From: Diplonema papillatum
Lineage: Eukaryota > Euglenozoa > Diplonemea > Diplonemida > Diplonemidae
Reading direction: 5' to 3'
Assembly: GCA_030068145.1 (NCBI GenBank)
Contig: JAPJBO010000324.1
Location: 162,950-226,949, forward strand
DNA length: 64,000 nucleotides
In this document: positions 43,200-55,029 of the stretch, piece after piece
Position numbering within the stretch: the stretch's first letter is position 1
How the letters are laid out: each line of letters starts with the position of its first letter
Notes under the pieces: generated by a model
Told to the model about the DNA's origin: nothing
The model's database searches: none
What the model saw: the letters and a program-made list of their open reading frames with translations, nothing else
Position numbers and translations under genes: made by a program

Positions 43200-43820
43200 G
43201 AGAGGTCGAATAATAACAGTTGTTTGACACAGCACTTGAACGGGAAAAACACGCAGTCTTTTATCCCCGAGGTTTTATTATCCCGCAATCGAACCAGGTT
43301 GTAATACATAAGCACATACACACCTTCTCCGGTAGCCCAGTGTCCTTCCGCATGGAGGCACACGGAAGAGCTCCCCCGCAAGGGTGCTTACCCCCGCGAG
43401 TAAAAGGGTGCTTCTTTCCAAGGCAGGTATTCTCATCTTGCAAGGTGGCCGGTGCTTCTTCACGGGGCCCCGACGCACGCCTGCGTCCTCTCCATCCAAC
43501 CCTCTGCTTTTCTTCTCTCTCTGTATCTCCAAGTTCTCCCCTCGTGCTGGCGCGAAGCGAGGTCCGTCGCTGCTAGCGGGCCCAGAGAAGGGAAATAAAA
43601 CTGGCTGTCAAAAACCTCTGCTCTTTTGTGTCGACCCCGCTACTGTTCGACGCATGATGCCTCCCCGGATACTTATTTAGTATTCGACGAATCGAATGAA
43701 TGCAGGTGTTATTATTCGACCCCACCCTTTAGAAACACGTGGATCCCGGAAGCTCACACATGTGAGGCAGGTCCACCCCCTGCTAGTAGACTTCTATGAT
43801 GGACTGCTAATAGGCTCTGT
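43200..43820. other. Intergenic, no gene recognised
   Basis: Frames up to 118 codons overlap on both strands without features. Confidence 0.4.
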
Positions 43821-43824
43821 TAGC

Positions 43825-44125
43825 TTGTGTTAGGCAGCAGCAGGCAATTTGACGCAGTTCCGGGAGTTATGAGTGAACCGGCCCGACGTGTCTTTGAGAA
43901 AGTCACAAGTCAAACGGAGACTTCGCCAAGCCGATCGCTTACTACAAGAAACAGTCTAGAAAGCAACGCGGGTTCTTGAAACTGTGTCGAAGTGCCTGCC
44001 CCTGTTTATCACAGTGAATCACGGTCCACCACGGTCTATCAGGTCCATCCCTAGTCCTTAGAGCTGCATCGAATTGCCCGGTGCTGTATTCTTCGGTCTA
44101 TCACGGTCTAAGAGGGGATGGACCG
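43825..44125 (+). repeat. Dispersed repeat D, two units around a spacer
   Basis: GCAGCAGGCAATTTGACGCA near 43845 and CATCGAATTGCCCGGTGCTG near 44067 (the latter inverted). TATCACGG-type motifs fill the spacer. Confidence 0.6.
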
Positions 44126-44129
44126 GCTC

Positions 44130-44755
44130 ACCGTGTGGTAACAAACGCTGCCACCCGTGCGCATGGTCCACATGTTAGTACCCCGAGACGTATTCCCCTA
44201 TCGGGGATTTGCGCGGAATTCGCTGACGTTAAACTCTCGGTTAAGAGAGATCGCTCAAGCACAGTTCAATGCAATCAGTGCCGAGTAGGCCGGAACAGAA
44301 GCACACACGACCTCTGCCACACTCTCCTCGTCGTCCGGAGGCCCTGCATGGCGCCCCAACCTGTCTTCTCTTCCAGGGGTTTATTAATTCTTCCGTTTCT
44401 TGCCTCGACGATTATATCCTCTCTCTTCCTGCGCCTTTCACGCTTTTGTATTAAAAGAGAGCTTCTCGCACAGAGCTCGTCCGCAAGAAGCAGCAGCAGC
44501 TGTTCAGGGCGAGCGGAGTAAAAGGAACCAGCCGCCTTCGGGCGGAACTAGTTTGACACCTGCTATGTAGTATTACTGTTTACGAACTCGTCGCTGCCTT
44601 CCAGAAAACAGTTGCAACCGGCACGAGTTGCACCAGAACGAAGGCGCGGCAACAAAATGACCCTTCCGCAGTCACTAGGGCATGCGTGACACGGCCTTGT
44701 CTAAAACGAGGTGAGAGGCACCGGTTCTCTCTGTCACCGGACAATGCCTGGATGC
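44130..44755. other. Intergenic, no gene recognised
   Basis: One plus-strand frame of 146 codons (44081-44521) starts inside repeat D and has no domain features. Confidence 0.4.
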
Positions 44756-44766
44756 AACAAGAGCCC

Positions 44767-45005
44767 GCGGAGTTTACTAAGAACATTTCCGGAGTTGGGG
44801 CTTGCACTGATAAACGAAGCAACGGACGATCAGCATCAACTGACCAAAGGTGATGAAAATGATAAGGCAAAAGTTTCTTGTCTTCGCGTGTACAGGGTAT
44901 ACACCTCTCTGGGGGGGTTTCCTGTATTAGCACTTCTTCGTTGGCTTCGTTTTCTCTTTCATGTGCAACCGTTGTTCCGGAAATGTTCCCGTCAGTACAG
45001 ATGTA
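44767..45005 (-). mobile_element. MITE with GGGAACATTTCCGGA ends, inverted copy
   Basis: GAACATTTCCGGAGTTGGGG at the left and TCCGGAAATGTTCCC at the right, followed by GTCAGTACAGATGTAC. It is collinear with the copy in the cyclin 2 intron. Confidence 0.82.
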
Positions 45006-45016
45006 CTATTAAGAAA

Positions 45017-45196
45017 ATAGGTAAGTCGTATAGTCGGCAATAGGCAACAAAGATACACGCACAAAGTACACGTGCTGCCACTACAGCAGATACGATACTC
45101 ACGCTAACATACTATACCTCAAAGGAACCTTTACGACAATGGTCACCCGGAGACTTTAAACCCCCGGATCCCTAAGCGAACTTGCACTCTAAATTA
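45017..45196 (+). repeat. Dispersed repeat C
   Basis: AGTCGTATAGTCGGCAATAG, CTACAGCAGATACGATACTC, TCACCCGGAGACTTTAAACC and AAGCGAACTTGCACTCTAAA. It starts 12 bases after the MITE, an arrangement like that at 23350-23955. Confidence 0.8.
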
Positions 45197-45199
45197 AAA

Positions 45200-46605
45200 C
45201 GCAAAAATGTCTGCTGGTTACTTCACCAAGGCGGGTCCATGACTAGCAGAGTTGCCCCCGAAAAACGGGGGAGTCCCGTTTTCTACTTCAATCTGCGTTC
45301 AGTGCCGGTGCCAGTGCCCGAAAAAAAAAAGACGAGTTTCGTGCAGGTGTGGCCCTAAAGCGTGAATGTAAATAGAGATTTTGCCGAAATACATCTTTTT
45401 TGCACTTTTTTTGCACTTTTTTTGCACCAGGCTACAGCGAAGGTAACAGGAAGTTTCTGGGTTTTCAGTCCACGGATGACGTCCGCGCTATGACGGCAGG
45501 AACGCAAACAGGCACAGCATGCTGTTGTGGCTCGGTTCGATGGCTTCGTTCGATGAGTGGTCAGAGATGTTTCGTGACGAAGCTAGGAAGCCTCTGAAGG
45601 TCTTAGCTTTTTATTGGCAAGCGTTGACTCAACGCCATCCGAGTTCTTGTTGGAACTTGCATTGACGCTCTCTCCTACAACTGTTGCACAGTGCGTTGCT
45701 CAGGGTAGTCGAAGGCCTGACAAACTTCCGATTGTGGTGATGGTGATGATCTTAGCGGCATCGCTGGTACAACCTCCTTAGCACAACCGACAGAAAGAAA
45801 GTGAACACGCGAAGAGTCCGATATTCCTCTGTCCAAAATCTTTCACCCTCCCAACGCGGCACGCCGCAACTCCATGGCACGCAGCAATCAAGTGGTCGAG
45901 TTTGATTCGCCTTTTTCATTCTTTTTGCCCGTTAGCACGGAAGTCTTGAGGTCAGAACGTGGCCAGTCAAAACAAGCCAAAGGACGAAGTTCTGGGTAGC
46001 ATACGTACCAAAACGGGCGCAAAAGACAGGCTGAAAAAGTGCAAAAAAACGTAAATAGGATTTTGGATTTTGCCCAAAAAGAGCGTAAAGGGGCCACACG
46101 TGGTTTCGTAGTTCTGTCACCGCCCCCTCCACCCTTTCCCTTCGCAGCCTTTGCCCGGAAAAAGAAAGTACGCACGACTGGCCCGCGCGTTTTCCCACAC
46201 CTACACTCCTCCTGCCTGTTTCCGACTGTCTTACGATTTGTCGGCAGTTCCACGCCCGCCCATGTTCCCCGCTCCTTTCGCTCCTCCGTTCCGCTCTAAG
46301 AACCTCGGTTCTACCCTCCTGTCGTCGTACCTGTGGCCCCGGCTGATGTTTCGGACCGGCTGTGTTGCTGTCCTCAATCGGCGGCACCCGCCCCTCTTTC
46401 TTTCGGGGGGGGGGGGCAGCAGTACTGAAGCTGGTCCATACCCTCCTGGTAGACTGTGATCGTTGGATGAGTTGAGGTTGGAATGCAGAACATCTGTTGC
46501 GACACTGGATGACTACCTCTTTGATCGTACCATGGCAGGCTGTCATCGTTAGGATTAGTTTGGGTTAGCATGCAAATAACCTGTGGCGTTAGTCTGCATC
46601 GCCGG
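45200..46605. other. Intergenic, no gene recognised
   Basis: GCACTTTTTTT is repeated three times near 45395-45425. Minus-strand frames to 204 codons (45932-46546) lack domain features and overlap others. Confidence 0.4.
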
Positions 46606-46611
46606 CAGCTG

Positions 46612-46697
46612 CTTTGACTCCGAATGAAACGGAAGGAATATAGAGGTAGAGGGGCAAAAACGATACAAACACAATCTGATGTGTTCTTCGCTTACAC
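46612..46697 (+). repeat. Dispersed repeat K
   Basis: TTTGACTCCGAATGAAACGG and CTTCGCTTACACCA match 58065-58145. A piece of repeat D follows at 46785-46850. Confidence 0.6.
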
Positions 46698-47689
46698 CAG
46701 TTTCGGCAGTTGCAGCACTTGGGATCCCTTCGGTTCTTTGTCTGGCAGCATCGTCGAGCATTTCCTTCCAAACCGACGCTTATGTAATAAACAGCGGTGG
46801 GCAATTCGATGCAGTTCCGGGAGATAGGGACGGACCGGCTGGCGTGCTGGAGTTGAGTCTCAGCTGCAGCAAAGCCTGCTACGCCACGAGGAAAGGTACC
46901 CCCCGGGAGCAGATTTTTTTGTGTTCGTGGTGAGAAAAGTGCCCCCTGTCTCTTGAGTCCAAACGGAAACAGGACGCACCCCTGCCCCACCCCAGCTTGT
47001 CAGTGAGACCTGGGCACAATGTCAAGTGACGCCACCTCCCCTCTGCGACGGCGCTGAGCTTGTTCTAGCAACCCCGAAGGGCCATCTCCACCCCCCTTCG
47101 AGCGCAAGTATCGCCCCGGTGGGGGCAACCGCCTTTATGAACCAGTCGCGAAAACGCTCGGGACTCTCGTGAGATGAAAAAAAAAGCAAAACAAAAAAGA
47201 GCCCTCAAAGGCAACTGGCCGAGCGAGTTTCGCCAACAAAAGGAGCCGTGCTTTGCACCACACAGGGGTGCAAAAGCTGCCTTTTCCACATACCACTCGT
47301 CTTTTTTGCGCACGGTCGCATTGCGGCCTGTGGACTACGTTTTTCCGCCCTGCAAACTACTTTTCCACGGCTTTGCGGTACATTTTTCAAAGGAGGAAAA
47401 CGGAAAGGGAGCCGAAATCATGACATTTCTAGTGTTTGAGAGAGGTCGGTATTTCGAAGTCTCCGGTTGACCGTAGAGGCTTGGGGTAGGGAGAAAGCTT
47501 GAAAGCGTTGAAGACAGTGAGGGGTGCAGCTTTCAGATGGCAGTATTGCACGAGGGCAGTTCACGAGGGACTTGAAACGGCAACCGTTTGGCCTTGCGAG
47601 TGCAGCACAACCTTGCGCTGGCTCCGTGGTGGACCCTGTCATGAAGCAAACGCGACTTTAGCCTTCGTTGCGGAGGGTTTCTTTCGCAC

Positions 47690-47790
47690 ACTAGTGAGTA
47701 CCAACAATCTGCAGGCCCAAAAGACGTCAGCAGCGTGTTTTGGTGGTTGATCAGAATTCCTCACCCGAAAAAAGGCACCGGGCAGATGCA
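47690..47790 (+). repeat. Dispersed repeat E
   Basis: AGTACCAACAATCTGCAGGC, then GTTTTGGTGGTTGATCAGA, matching 6105-6200. Confidence 0.55.
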
Positions 47791-47859
47791 AGTGGGAAAC
47801 CGATCAACCGGCACGCACAAACAAAACGAAACGCCTGTCTTTTCTGCGAGTGCTCTTTA

Positions 47860-48052
47860 CGCTGCCTGGGTGCGCCGGCAGTGCCGGGATTCACACACCG
47901 TCCACGACGTTTTGCAGCTGGACGGAGGACAGAACGGCATAGAAGTAGTTTGCTCCAAAGACAGCTGGAACGACGCCAAACCCGTGTGCCCTCAGGACGT
48001 AGCCTTCGCTCAATGGAAGCTGAAGTTTCCCATCAAGGTGTTTGGCGGCTAA
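47860..48052 (+). CDS. Possible terminal exon of an unrecognised gene
   Basis: The reading frame ending at TAA 48050-48052 includes HTVHDVLQLDGGQNG and PQDVAFAQWKLKFPIKVFGG, a composition more protein-like than its neighbours. CGCCGGCAG at 47873-47881 could be a splice acceptor. The frame's only ATG (47735) lies in dispersed repeat E, so a start there is doubtful. I recognise no family. It could equally be chance. Confidence 0.3.
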
Positions 48053-48333
48053 CGCCGCCGTAGGCGGCGCAGTCGCGAGAAAGAAGAGGGCCCGCAGCGT
48101 TACAAGGCGGCGATCCCCCGCGAGACGAGCTCACCCGCCGGCCAGAGCGCCCGCTGCAGCACCAACTCCGGTGCCGCCACTCACTGTAGCAGAGCCGTAA
48201 CCTGCAGCGCGCCTCCGGAGCGACTTACGCCCGGCGCCAATCATCCCTTTTTCACCTGAATGACACCTCAACACAAACAAGTTGTCGACATCCAACAAAG
48301 CAAAAGAATAAAACAAAGCTACGCATTTTTTCA

Positions 48334-48348
48334 CACCACGTACTTGTC
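48334..48348 (+). mobile_element. Terminal remnant of the fold-back element
   Basis: CACCACGTACTTGTC is identical to the first 15 bases of the element at 40633, preceded by TCA as there. Too short to be certain. Confidence 0.4.
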
Positions 48349-48461
48349 GCGCCGATATTTGTCTAAGGTACTTCAGATCTCAAGGCAGTTTCAGCTAAAA
48401 AAAGAGGTTGCTGTGTTGCCTTTTTTCCCACCCCTCCTTCCACATCAGTTTTTTAACTGAT

Positions 48462-48690
48462 TGCTCAGACACGGTTGTAGGGGCCTCCCCCCCGTGACGG
48501 ATTCGCCTGTGCTCTGGTAGCACGGGTGGTCCTGACTGCGACGAGCTACGAAGCCGCTGTCGTGTCTTCAGACACTCAGGTTCCGTGCTGATGATGATTC
48601 GCCTCATGTGTCCGCGGCTTGAAGGACCGAAACACGGCACAGTGCGCTGCATCCATTCCAAGCACGTTTCCCTGCAATCCCCCCTTCCAC
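48462..48690 (+). repeat. Dispersed repeat F
   Basis: GATTGCTCAGACACGGTTGT to TGCAATCCCCCC, with a short internal deletion compared with the 60508 copy. Confidence 0.8.
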
Positions 48691-48939
48691 CCACTTACCC
48701 CACAACACTGGCCTTCCGGTGCGCGTCGTGCTCTTTTCCCTCTTTTTACCTTCAGCAGCTGCGTCCACCTGTGACCGGCCCTGCCCTTGCCGTTGCCACG
48801 CCGACCGCGTACTGAGAACCAGGTGGGGCCCCTTATTCGATTAAAGGGTTAATGCAATCCCTCCCTCTCTGACCCTGAGCCAATTCACCTCCGCCCGATC
48901 GAATGTTGTCGAGCCTTGTATTTTCGCAGTTTCAGGTTA

Positions 48940-49190
48940 GTGTGAGTTTGATCGAAGTAACATCAAGGCAGCCCTTTCAAAGACCACAGTCAACGCCGCG
49001 TGGGTGCGGGCTTTAGATATTATAGATCGTGTCGCAAACCCCAGGTGCGCGTTACCTGGAAGCACCCAGAGGATGCGGTGGTACGAAGGTGCAGTTTGCC
49101 CGAATCTAACCGGGCAATCAGCTCGCATTGGGGTAGTGACGCTACCCACCTGAACGAGGTGTGCTGCTGCCCTGCAGTTTCATGGTCGCT
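48940..49190 (+). repeat. Dispersed repeat H
   Basis: An inverted relative of 7980-8240. GAAGTAACATCAAGGCAGCC, CCTGGAAGCACCCAGAGG and AGTGACGCTACCCACCTG are shared. Confidence 0.75.
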
Positions 49191-49531
49191 GCGCATTCTT
49201 TAAGTTAGAGTGCAAAGAATCGGTGGCGATAATTTGCATCCGCGTAAGCGCTTTCAGGGAGGGCGGTAGGTGAAATGACTCAGACCCCCTGCCACTCGTA
49301 GTAGAAAAGATAGAAAGTGCATTTTGCGCGGGGCGAAGAATGGCATTTTTTCCCGTTTTTCACATTTCTTTTGTTCCCGGTACATATGAGGGTTTCCTCT
49401 CTGGGTTGTTTTCGCTAAGCGGGAAAACAACGCAAAAGGGACACGCACGCGATATCTACCGGTTAAAGTTTTCCTACAGGGAACGTTTCTCTACCTTTCC
49501 CCCTAGCCGTCTTTTTTTTCTTCTTCTGTTT

Positions 49532-49662
49532 TAGTGCCTGCTTTGTAAGTAGTATTTTAAGAGGCCGCCAGTCGAAAAATCGTGCGCGAGCGTGTGTGTT
49601 GTAGCCCACACAGGAATGATAGGAACACACAGGTAAATCTGGGCTTGAACAAAAACAACGCT
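49532..49662 (+). repeat. Dispersed repeat A, diverged
   Basis: TTTAGTGCCTGCTTTGTAAG, GTAGCCCACACAGGAA and CACACAGGTAAATCTGGG. Confidence 0.65.
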
Positions 49663-49669
49663 ACCCAAA

Positions 49670-50380
49670 GGTTGCAACTTACAAAGGGTGAAGATAGTGG
49701 ACCCCCCGCGCCAAACACAGACATCTGCGTAGTGCAGGGTGACGCGTTCAACAGAAAACCGTCGTTTTGTAGTAATTCTTCCCCCGCTTTCTAAGTGCCC
49801 GCGAGACCTCCAAGCAATTTCTTTTTTCTGCGGCTAGCGGACACTCTCGTTTTCACTCAATCGATCAAGAAATACGTAAATTCTATTTCTTTGTTGTATC
49901 AGCGACGGCGGGCAACGTACTGGACGGACCCCCATGGCAGTTTTTATTGCTTGCGGGTTGCTCCAGGCAGCGTGTTTTTAGTGACCATGAAGTGAAATCA
50001 AAGACTGACAAATGAAAGCCACCGCCATACCACATGCTCGAAAGACATGGAGGGGCTGTGACTGGACACCAAACCGCGTTCAAATCGTCAAGCAAGCTCC
50101 AAGAACACGCAACGCGCGCACTTCGAACTGACGCCGCATCCGCTTTTCGGGTGCGACTCTTGCACACCCTCTTGCACCGCAGCTTCTGACACTGCAATAC
50201 ACCAGCGTGCAGATGGTTGGTTTCAAAAGAGAATACGCCGCTTTCAAGCTCGGGGTTTAGGTTTACATCTAAACGTCTCTTCCAGCCAAGCACAAGAGCA
50301 AAATCAACACCACGGGTTCCTTTTCGGATGCAGACACTGGTAGCAGAAGCACGTTTGCCGGCGGATGTGGCTTTTTTTTC
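49670..50380. other. Intergenic, no gene recognised
   Basis: A 181-codon minus frame spans part of this stretch and runs into repeat J, so it is not called. Confidence 0.4.
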
Positions 50381-50384
50381 TTTA

Positions 50385-50500
50385 CGAAACATGAAATGTT
50401 GGAGGAAATGAGAAGCTCGCCGCCGCAAACCGTGGCGTTTTCACTTGCGTCCTGAAGCCAGCTTTACGTAAAAAACGATCAGGCACTACGTTCAACGAAG
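50385..50500 (+). repeat. Dispersed repeat J, 5' half
   Basis: ATGTTGGAGGAAATGAGAAG and CAGGCACTACGTTCAACGAA, nearly identical to 58850. Confidence 0.75.
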
Positions 50501-50541
50501 ACTTCCACCGGAACATGAACCCGCAGCTGCAGCAACTCCTT

Positions 50542-50677
50542 TTTTGTATAAGCACCTGCTTTGTAGGAAATACTTGAGCAGGTTGCCAGCTGCAAAATAT
50601 CAAAGGAGGTATATGGGCTGTAGCCCACACGAACACAAGTGAATCTGGGTTCAGTGGCGGGCGTAAGCCTTCAACAA
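50542..50677 (+). repeat. Dispersed repeat A
   Basis: TTTTTTGTATAAGCACCTGC to GTGGCGGGCGTAAGC, closest to the 17036 copy. Confidence 0.8.
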
Positions 50678-50679
50678 TG

Positions 50680-51490
50680 CATGCGCGCAAAAGAGTTACT
50701 GCAGCCCATCTGGTGACCCTTCCTGGACCTGTACTGGGTCTGAAGCGCCGCCTGCCGGCGAATACTTCGGTGAAGGATGAGACACCACTTCACTTCAAAA
50801 GCCGATAGCACGAAGTACTTGAGGCTCTTCTCGGACAGATTTGCCAGGTTCGCGTGATATGGTTTGCGCTGTTTTGCTAGTGCGCGCACCCGTATCTGTA
50901 CGGCCAGCCATTAATCGTAAATTTGTTGCATTAGTGTGATTGTCAGGCCTTCGACTACCCTGAGCAACGCACTGAGAATACAACACCTGGGGACGTGATC
51001 ACTCACCGCAATACTAGTCAGGCTCCATTGATCTGAGCGCAGGGTGCGAGTGTTCTGCTGTCAACCTGTACACACGTGCATTACACACGTGCAGCGTCGG
51101 GCTGTGGAGAAATCTGCTGCGTGTGCTAAGGCTTCTTGTGGCTACGACACCCAACCAGCAGTCATACTGTGCAGAATCTTGCACGAGCGAGCGTTCCATG
51201 GCCAATCGATACCAAGTGTAGCAAGCCACCTCGTGCCAATCTGGAAACCTGCCGAAGCGCTCCATTCTCGAGCTCGAGATACACATCTGTTCAGCAGGCG
51301 TACTGTGCATTAGTCACCACTGAGCAGCACGCGCTACCTGATCGCTATTAGACGAATCTTTTTTGCTCTAATCCTTGAGCACCTCTTTGCGGTTGAAGAC
51401 CGATACCACTTACACCTGACAAAGTCAACCTTTACAGCGTGGCGTGTGGACCGAGGGCCCCTGCGCCCCGGGGGACACGTTGCTGCTGCA
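50680..51490. other. Intergenic, no gene recognised
   Basis: ACACGTGCATTACACACGTG near 51071 is a short inverted motif. Nothing else was identified. Confidence 0.4.
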
Positions 51491-51492
51491 GT

Positions 51493-51773
<281 letters not shown>

Positions 51774-52504
51774 GCAACAACCAACAACAACAACCAACAA
51801 CAATCTCTCTTCTCGTCTTTTGCAGCATCAAAAAGACGGGAGTGGGGAGCCGCTCCTCCCTCTCTCCCCCCAACTAAGGTTTCTCCCACCACACCACCAC
51901 CAGCACCCACCCTCCGCCGTTTTCTTTTTTCACGCACCATCTCTTTTATTTCTTTTTTCTCTTCTTTTCTTTTGCCCGGCAGCCAGCTGGCGCTCGCAAA
52001 CTCAAAGAGTTTGCGCCAACTCCCCCGATGCGGTACTCGCCGGCCAGGTGCCCGCGGACGGCCTGAGGCCTTTAGGCGACCTAGCGGTTTACGGTACGGC
52101 CAGGCTGCCCATCGCGTGCAAATAGTGCCGACTCGTCCCTGTTGCTCGATGGTTGGTAAAGATGTGCTCCGGCCTTCTTCCAGACTTGCGCGGACCGTTA
52201 CTAGTAAGCTTTCTGAAGCGCGGTCTACACCTGAGCTTACTAGTAATGCTCAGAATGCCGACCTTGTCTGAGCACGGCCTGCTACACTATTGCCTCTTAC
52301 ACTGTAGGGACAATTGACAACTTGTTGTTCGAGCCCATGAGCACTGAGCGCGTAGTTCACAGTTGTATGCACCTGCCGAAAACGACCCATACTACCAATA
52401 CTACCGAAGGCTTGACACGCGTGCTAAAAAGCGACTCGGTTCAGTCTTTCGCCGCCGATTGTTGCTGCATAGCGTTTGCTCGTCGCTACTACCGCTGCTC
52501 TTTT

Positions 52505-52625
52505 TTTTTGTATAAGCACCTGCTTTGTAGGAAATACTGGAGGAGGCTGCCAGTTGCGAAATCTCAACGAGGGAATGTAGCGTAGCCCGCACGAAACACC
52601 GGTAAAATCTGGGTTTAGTGGTAGG
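52505..52625 (+). repeat. Dispersed repeat A
   Basis: TTTTTTGTATAAGCACCTGC, GGAGGAGGCTGCCAG and CGAAACACCGGTAAAATCTG. Confidence 0.8.
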
Positions 52626-52634
52626 CCAGAGGAC

Positions 52635-52700
52635 TTTGGAAACCCGGTTTCCCGGTTTCAGAAACCGGGTTTTTCCGGTTTCGGTTTTTCAAAAAAATAA
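52635..52700 (+). repeat. AAACCGGGTTT cluster
   Basis: Alternating AACCCGGTTT and AAACCGGGTTT motifs form nested palindromes. The same motif recurs near 52927 and 61715-61760. Confidence 0.6.
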
Positions 52701-53204
52701 AAATAGTTTATAAATTATGATTTCAAGTGGCCCCCTGTACTGTACAGTGACTGCAGTTACATGGCGCGTCACGGTGTGTCACTGCAATTCGAAGCTTTTC
52801 ACTTACCATCTCCGTAGTTTGATAGTGAGCACACCAATACCGCAAGCTTATTTCTCACCACCCCTTCGTCGTGTGCGCGGGGCGACGGTTCCAGGACTCA
52901 GACACCCACAGGCACCACAGAGCCCCGAAACCGGGTTTTTGGCTGAAACCGGCTTTTTTGCTTGGTCAGACAAAGAGCTAGAGTCCCCTGTGGTAGGCGA
53001 AAGCGGTCAACAAAAAAAAAATAATTTAAAAAAACACAAACCGACCCACTTTGTAGCTGTACTGGGTGCCCCCTCTAGCCTCCGTCGGAATGCACAAGGC
53101 AGCCCCCTCGAGTATTTTTCGGCCCTTTTGTTGTCTTTCCCTCCCCGCGCCTCTCCAGAGAAGCAAAAGCAAAGGACCCGAAAGTGAATCAAAAAGAGAA
53201 CAAC

Positions 53205-53425
53205 CGTAAAGAACATTTCCGGAGTTGGGGCTTGCACTGATAAACGAAGCAACGGACGATCAGCATCAACTGACCACGTGTAAAGGTGATGAAAATGTGG
53301 CAAAAGTTTCTTGTTCTTCGCGTGTACAGGGTATAAACCTCTGGGGGGGTTTCCTGTATTAGCACTTTTTCGTCGGCTTCGTTTTCTCTTTCATGCGCAA
53401 CCGTTGTTCCGGAAATGTTCCCGTC
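53205..53425 (-). mobile_element. MITE with GGGAACATTTCCGGA ends, inverted copy
   Basis: GAACATTTCCGGAGTTGGGG at the left and TCCGGAAATGTTCCC at the right. Slightly shorter than the other two copies. Confidence 0.82.
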
Positions 53426-53834
53426 AGTAATTAAGAAAAAAAAAACACTGTCCTCTGCCGCGAAGTATCCTTTCTATTTTTTTTCCCTCCCCAAGAAAAA
53501 CCTGCGCATGTCTTCCTTGTCTTCCTTGCAACCTTTTTTGTCTGCGGCAAGAGAGAGTCGTTGGGCAACCGAGAAGCGTGGCGGACGAGAATGTGCGGAG
53601 TGGCACTACGATTCTGTTTGCCGCGCCCGTGTATGACGCTGTGCACCGCTAGTTGCAAGTCCGCGAGAACGAAGGGAAAATGAGAATGCCAAACGTCCAG
53701 GAGACCTCGTTGCGAAACAGCTTTTTCTGAAGGGACTGTCTCCCTACGGGAACCACATCATGGGTCAGTCTAGTCCGATCTGACGTGGTTTTGTGAGGTC
53801 CAAAAGATAGGAACGGTGGCGAGGGGAATGCCAG

Positions 53835-53990
53835 TCAGCCGGTCCGTCCCTATCTCTTGAAACTGCATCGAAGTGCCCGCCGCTGTTTATCACAGCGAAT
53901 CACGGTCCATCAGGTCCTCTCCAGTCCCTAGAGCTGCATCGAATTGCCCGGTGCTGTATTCTTCGGTCTATCAAGAGGGAATGGGCCGGC
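53835..53990. repeat. Dispersed repeat D, two units
   Basis: CGGTCCGTCCCTATCTC and AGAGCTGCATCGAATTGCCC match units near 44060 and 46830. Repeated TATCACAG/ATCACGG motifs lie between. Confidence 0.6.
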
Positions 53991-54519
53991 TCAGGGTCAG
54001 GGCACTCGTCAAGAGACTTAGGAAAGAGGCCGACTCAAGAGGTTCCGTGCAATGATTGTCTGCACTACGGCAGGCTGCAAAGTTTGAGTGCGCGCCCCGA
54101 GCTCGTTGTGGGTGTTGCACGCCGCACCGGGGGGCGGCAAGCCGCAGACGATGGCACGGGATCTACGGGAGCTGCGGTTTTGGCAACCAGCCCAAGCAAG
54201 GCGCCAGGAATCTGCCGGTGGCAGCTTGGCCGCATGGCAGATGGCCTCCGAACCAGTTTTGGTTGACCGCCAACTGAAGAATGCTTGGAGTTCTGTTCTC
54301 CCCACGGACTCCCCACTCTCGCTGAGTGCGGCAGGCAGCTGGACGATGCAGAGCATGTCCGTAAACCCGTCATCAAGGCCTAGTTTCCGAGCAATCTTTT
54401 TTCATACTGACCTGAGGAGATTGGTTCCCGAAATCGCCTGTGGGAATCCAAATCTTTTGCCTTGCTCTCTTGCCACTCGAGCCCTGCGGGCTCTCGCGGC
54501 AATCCGGAAAACTTTCGTT

Positions 54520-54672
54520 TAAGAAAAAGGCGGGAGAGACGCCGCAAGATCTCGCTATCCGCGATTCGCGCCGCTTTTTGGCTTTGGAATCACCATCATG
54601 TCTATCACGTACATCAGCTGGCGGGGACCAAGCAGCCTGGCTATGTTTGCCGGAGCTATCAACAGGTTCGGA
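54520..54672 (+). pseudogene. Remnant of the tetraspan gene (5' end only)
   Basis: About 150 bases match the 5' UTR and first ~45 codons of the gene at 57214, including GAAAAAGGCGGGAG, CTATCCGCGATTCGCGCCGC and GACCAAGCAGCCTGGCTA. The region of the parent ATG is replaced, and one extra T in GGCTTTGG shifts the frame. The match stops after CAGGTTCGG, so TM2-TM4 are absent. Confidence 0.8.
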
Positions 54673-54797
54673 GAAGAATGAACTCGATGACCCAAGCCGA
54701 GACCGAGTGCGATGAGGCCAGAAGCCAGCTGCCAATTCCACTACGGTAGGACAAAGACTTTTCACTCAGCGAATGCATGGCCACCTGGTCTGGGCTC

Positions 54798-54865
54798 CTG
54801 GTAAGTTCCCCGAAACTCCCCGACACTTCCCCGAAACTTCCCGAAACTCCCCGATACTCAGCCCA
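54798..54865 (+). repeat. TCCCCGAAAC minisatellite, short array
   Basis: About six imperfect 10-bp units (CCCCGAAACT and variants). A longer array of the same unit lies upstream of the intact tetraspan gene at 56936. Confidence 0.85.
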
Positions 54866-54884
54866 ATTCTTGTGGGAAAAAGTG

Positions 54885-55025
54885 GGGCTGCCGGTGGTGG
54901 GCAGGTGTACAGGTTGGTAGTTGAGTGAACAGATGGGTGGATGGTGGTGGGCAGGTCGGTGGATGGGTGAACAGGTGGGTAGTTGGGTAGACGGGTGGGT
55001 GAGGTGTGCAGGTAGGTGTGCTAGT
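54885..55025 (+). repeat. GGTGGGTAG-type minisatellite
   Basis: Degenerate G-rich units (GGTGGGTAGTTGGG, GGTGGATGGGTGAACAGG) fill about 140 bases. G-runs could form quadruplexes. Confidence 0.8.
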
Positions 55026-55029
55026 GTGC

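Noticed and set aside
43280-43320. tRNA gene suggested by CGAACCAGG on the plus strand
   Set aside because: The T-arm does not pair and there is no A box.
50000-50428. A 181-codon minus-strand protein (49883-50428)
   Set aside because: Its start lies in dispersed repeat J and the rest has no domain features.
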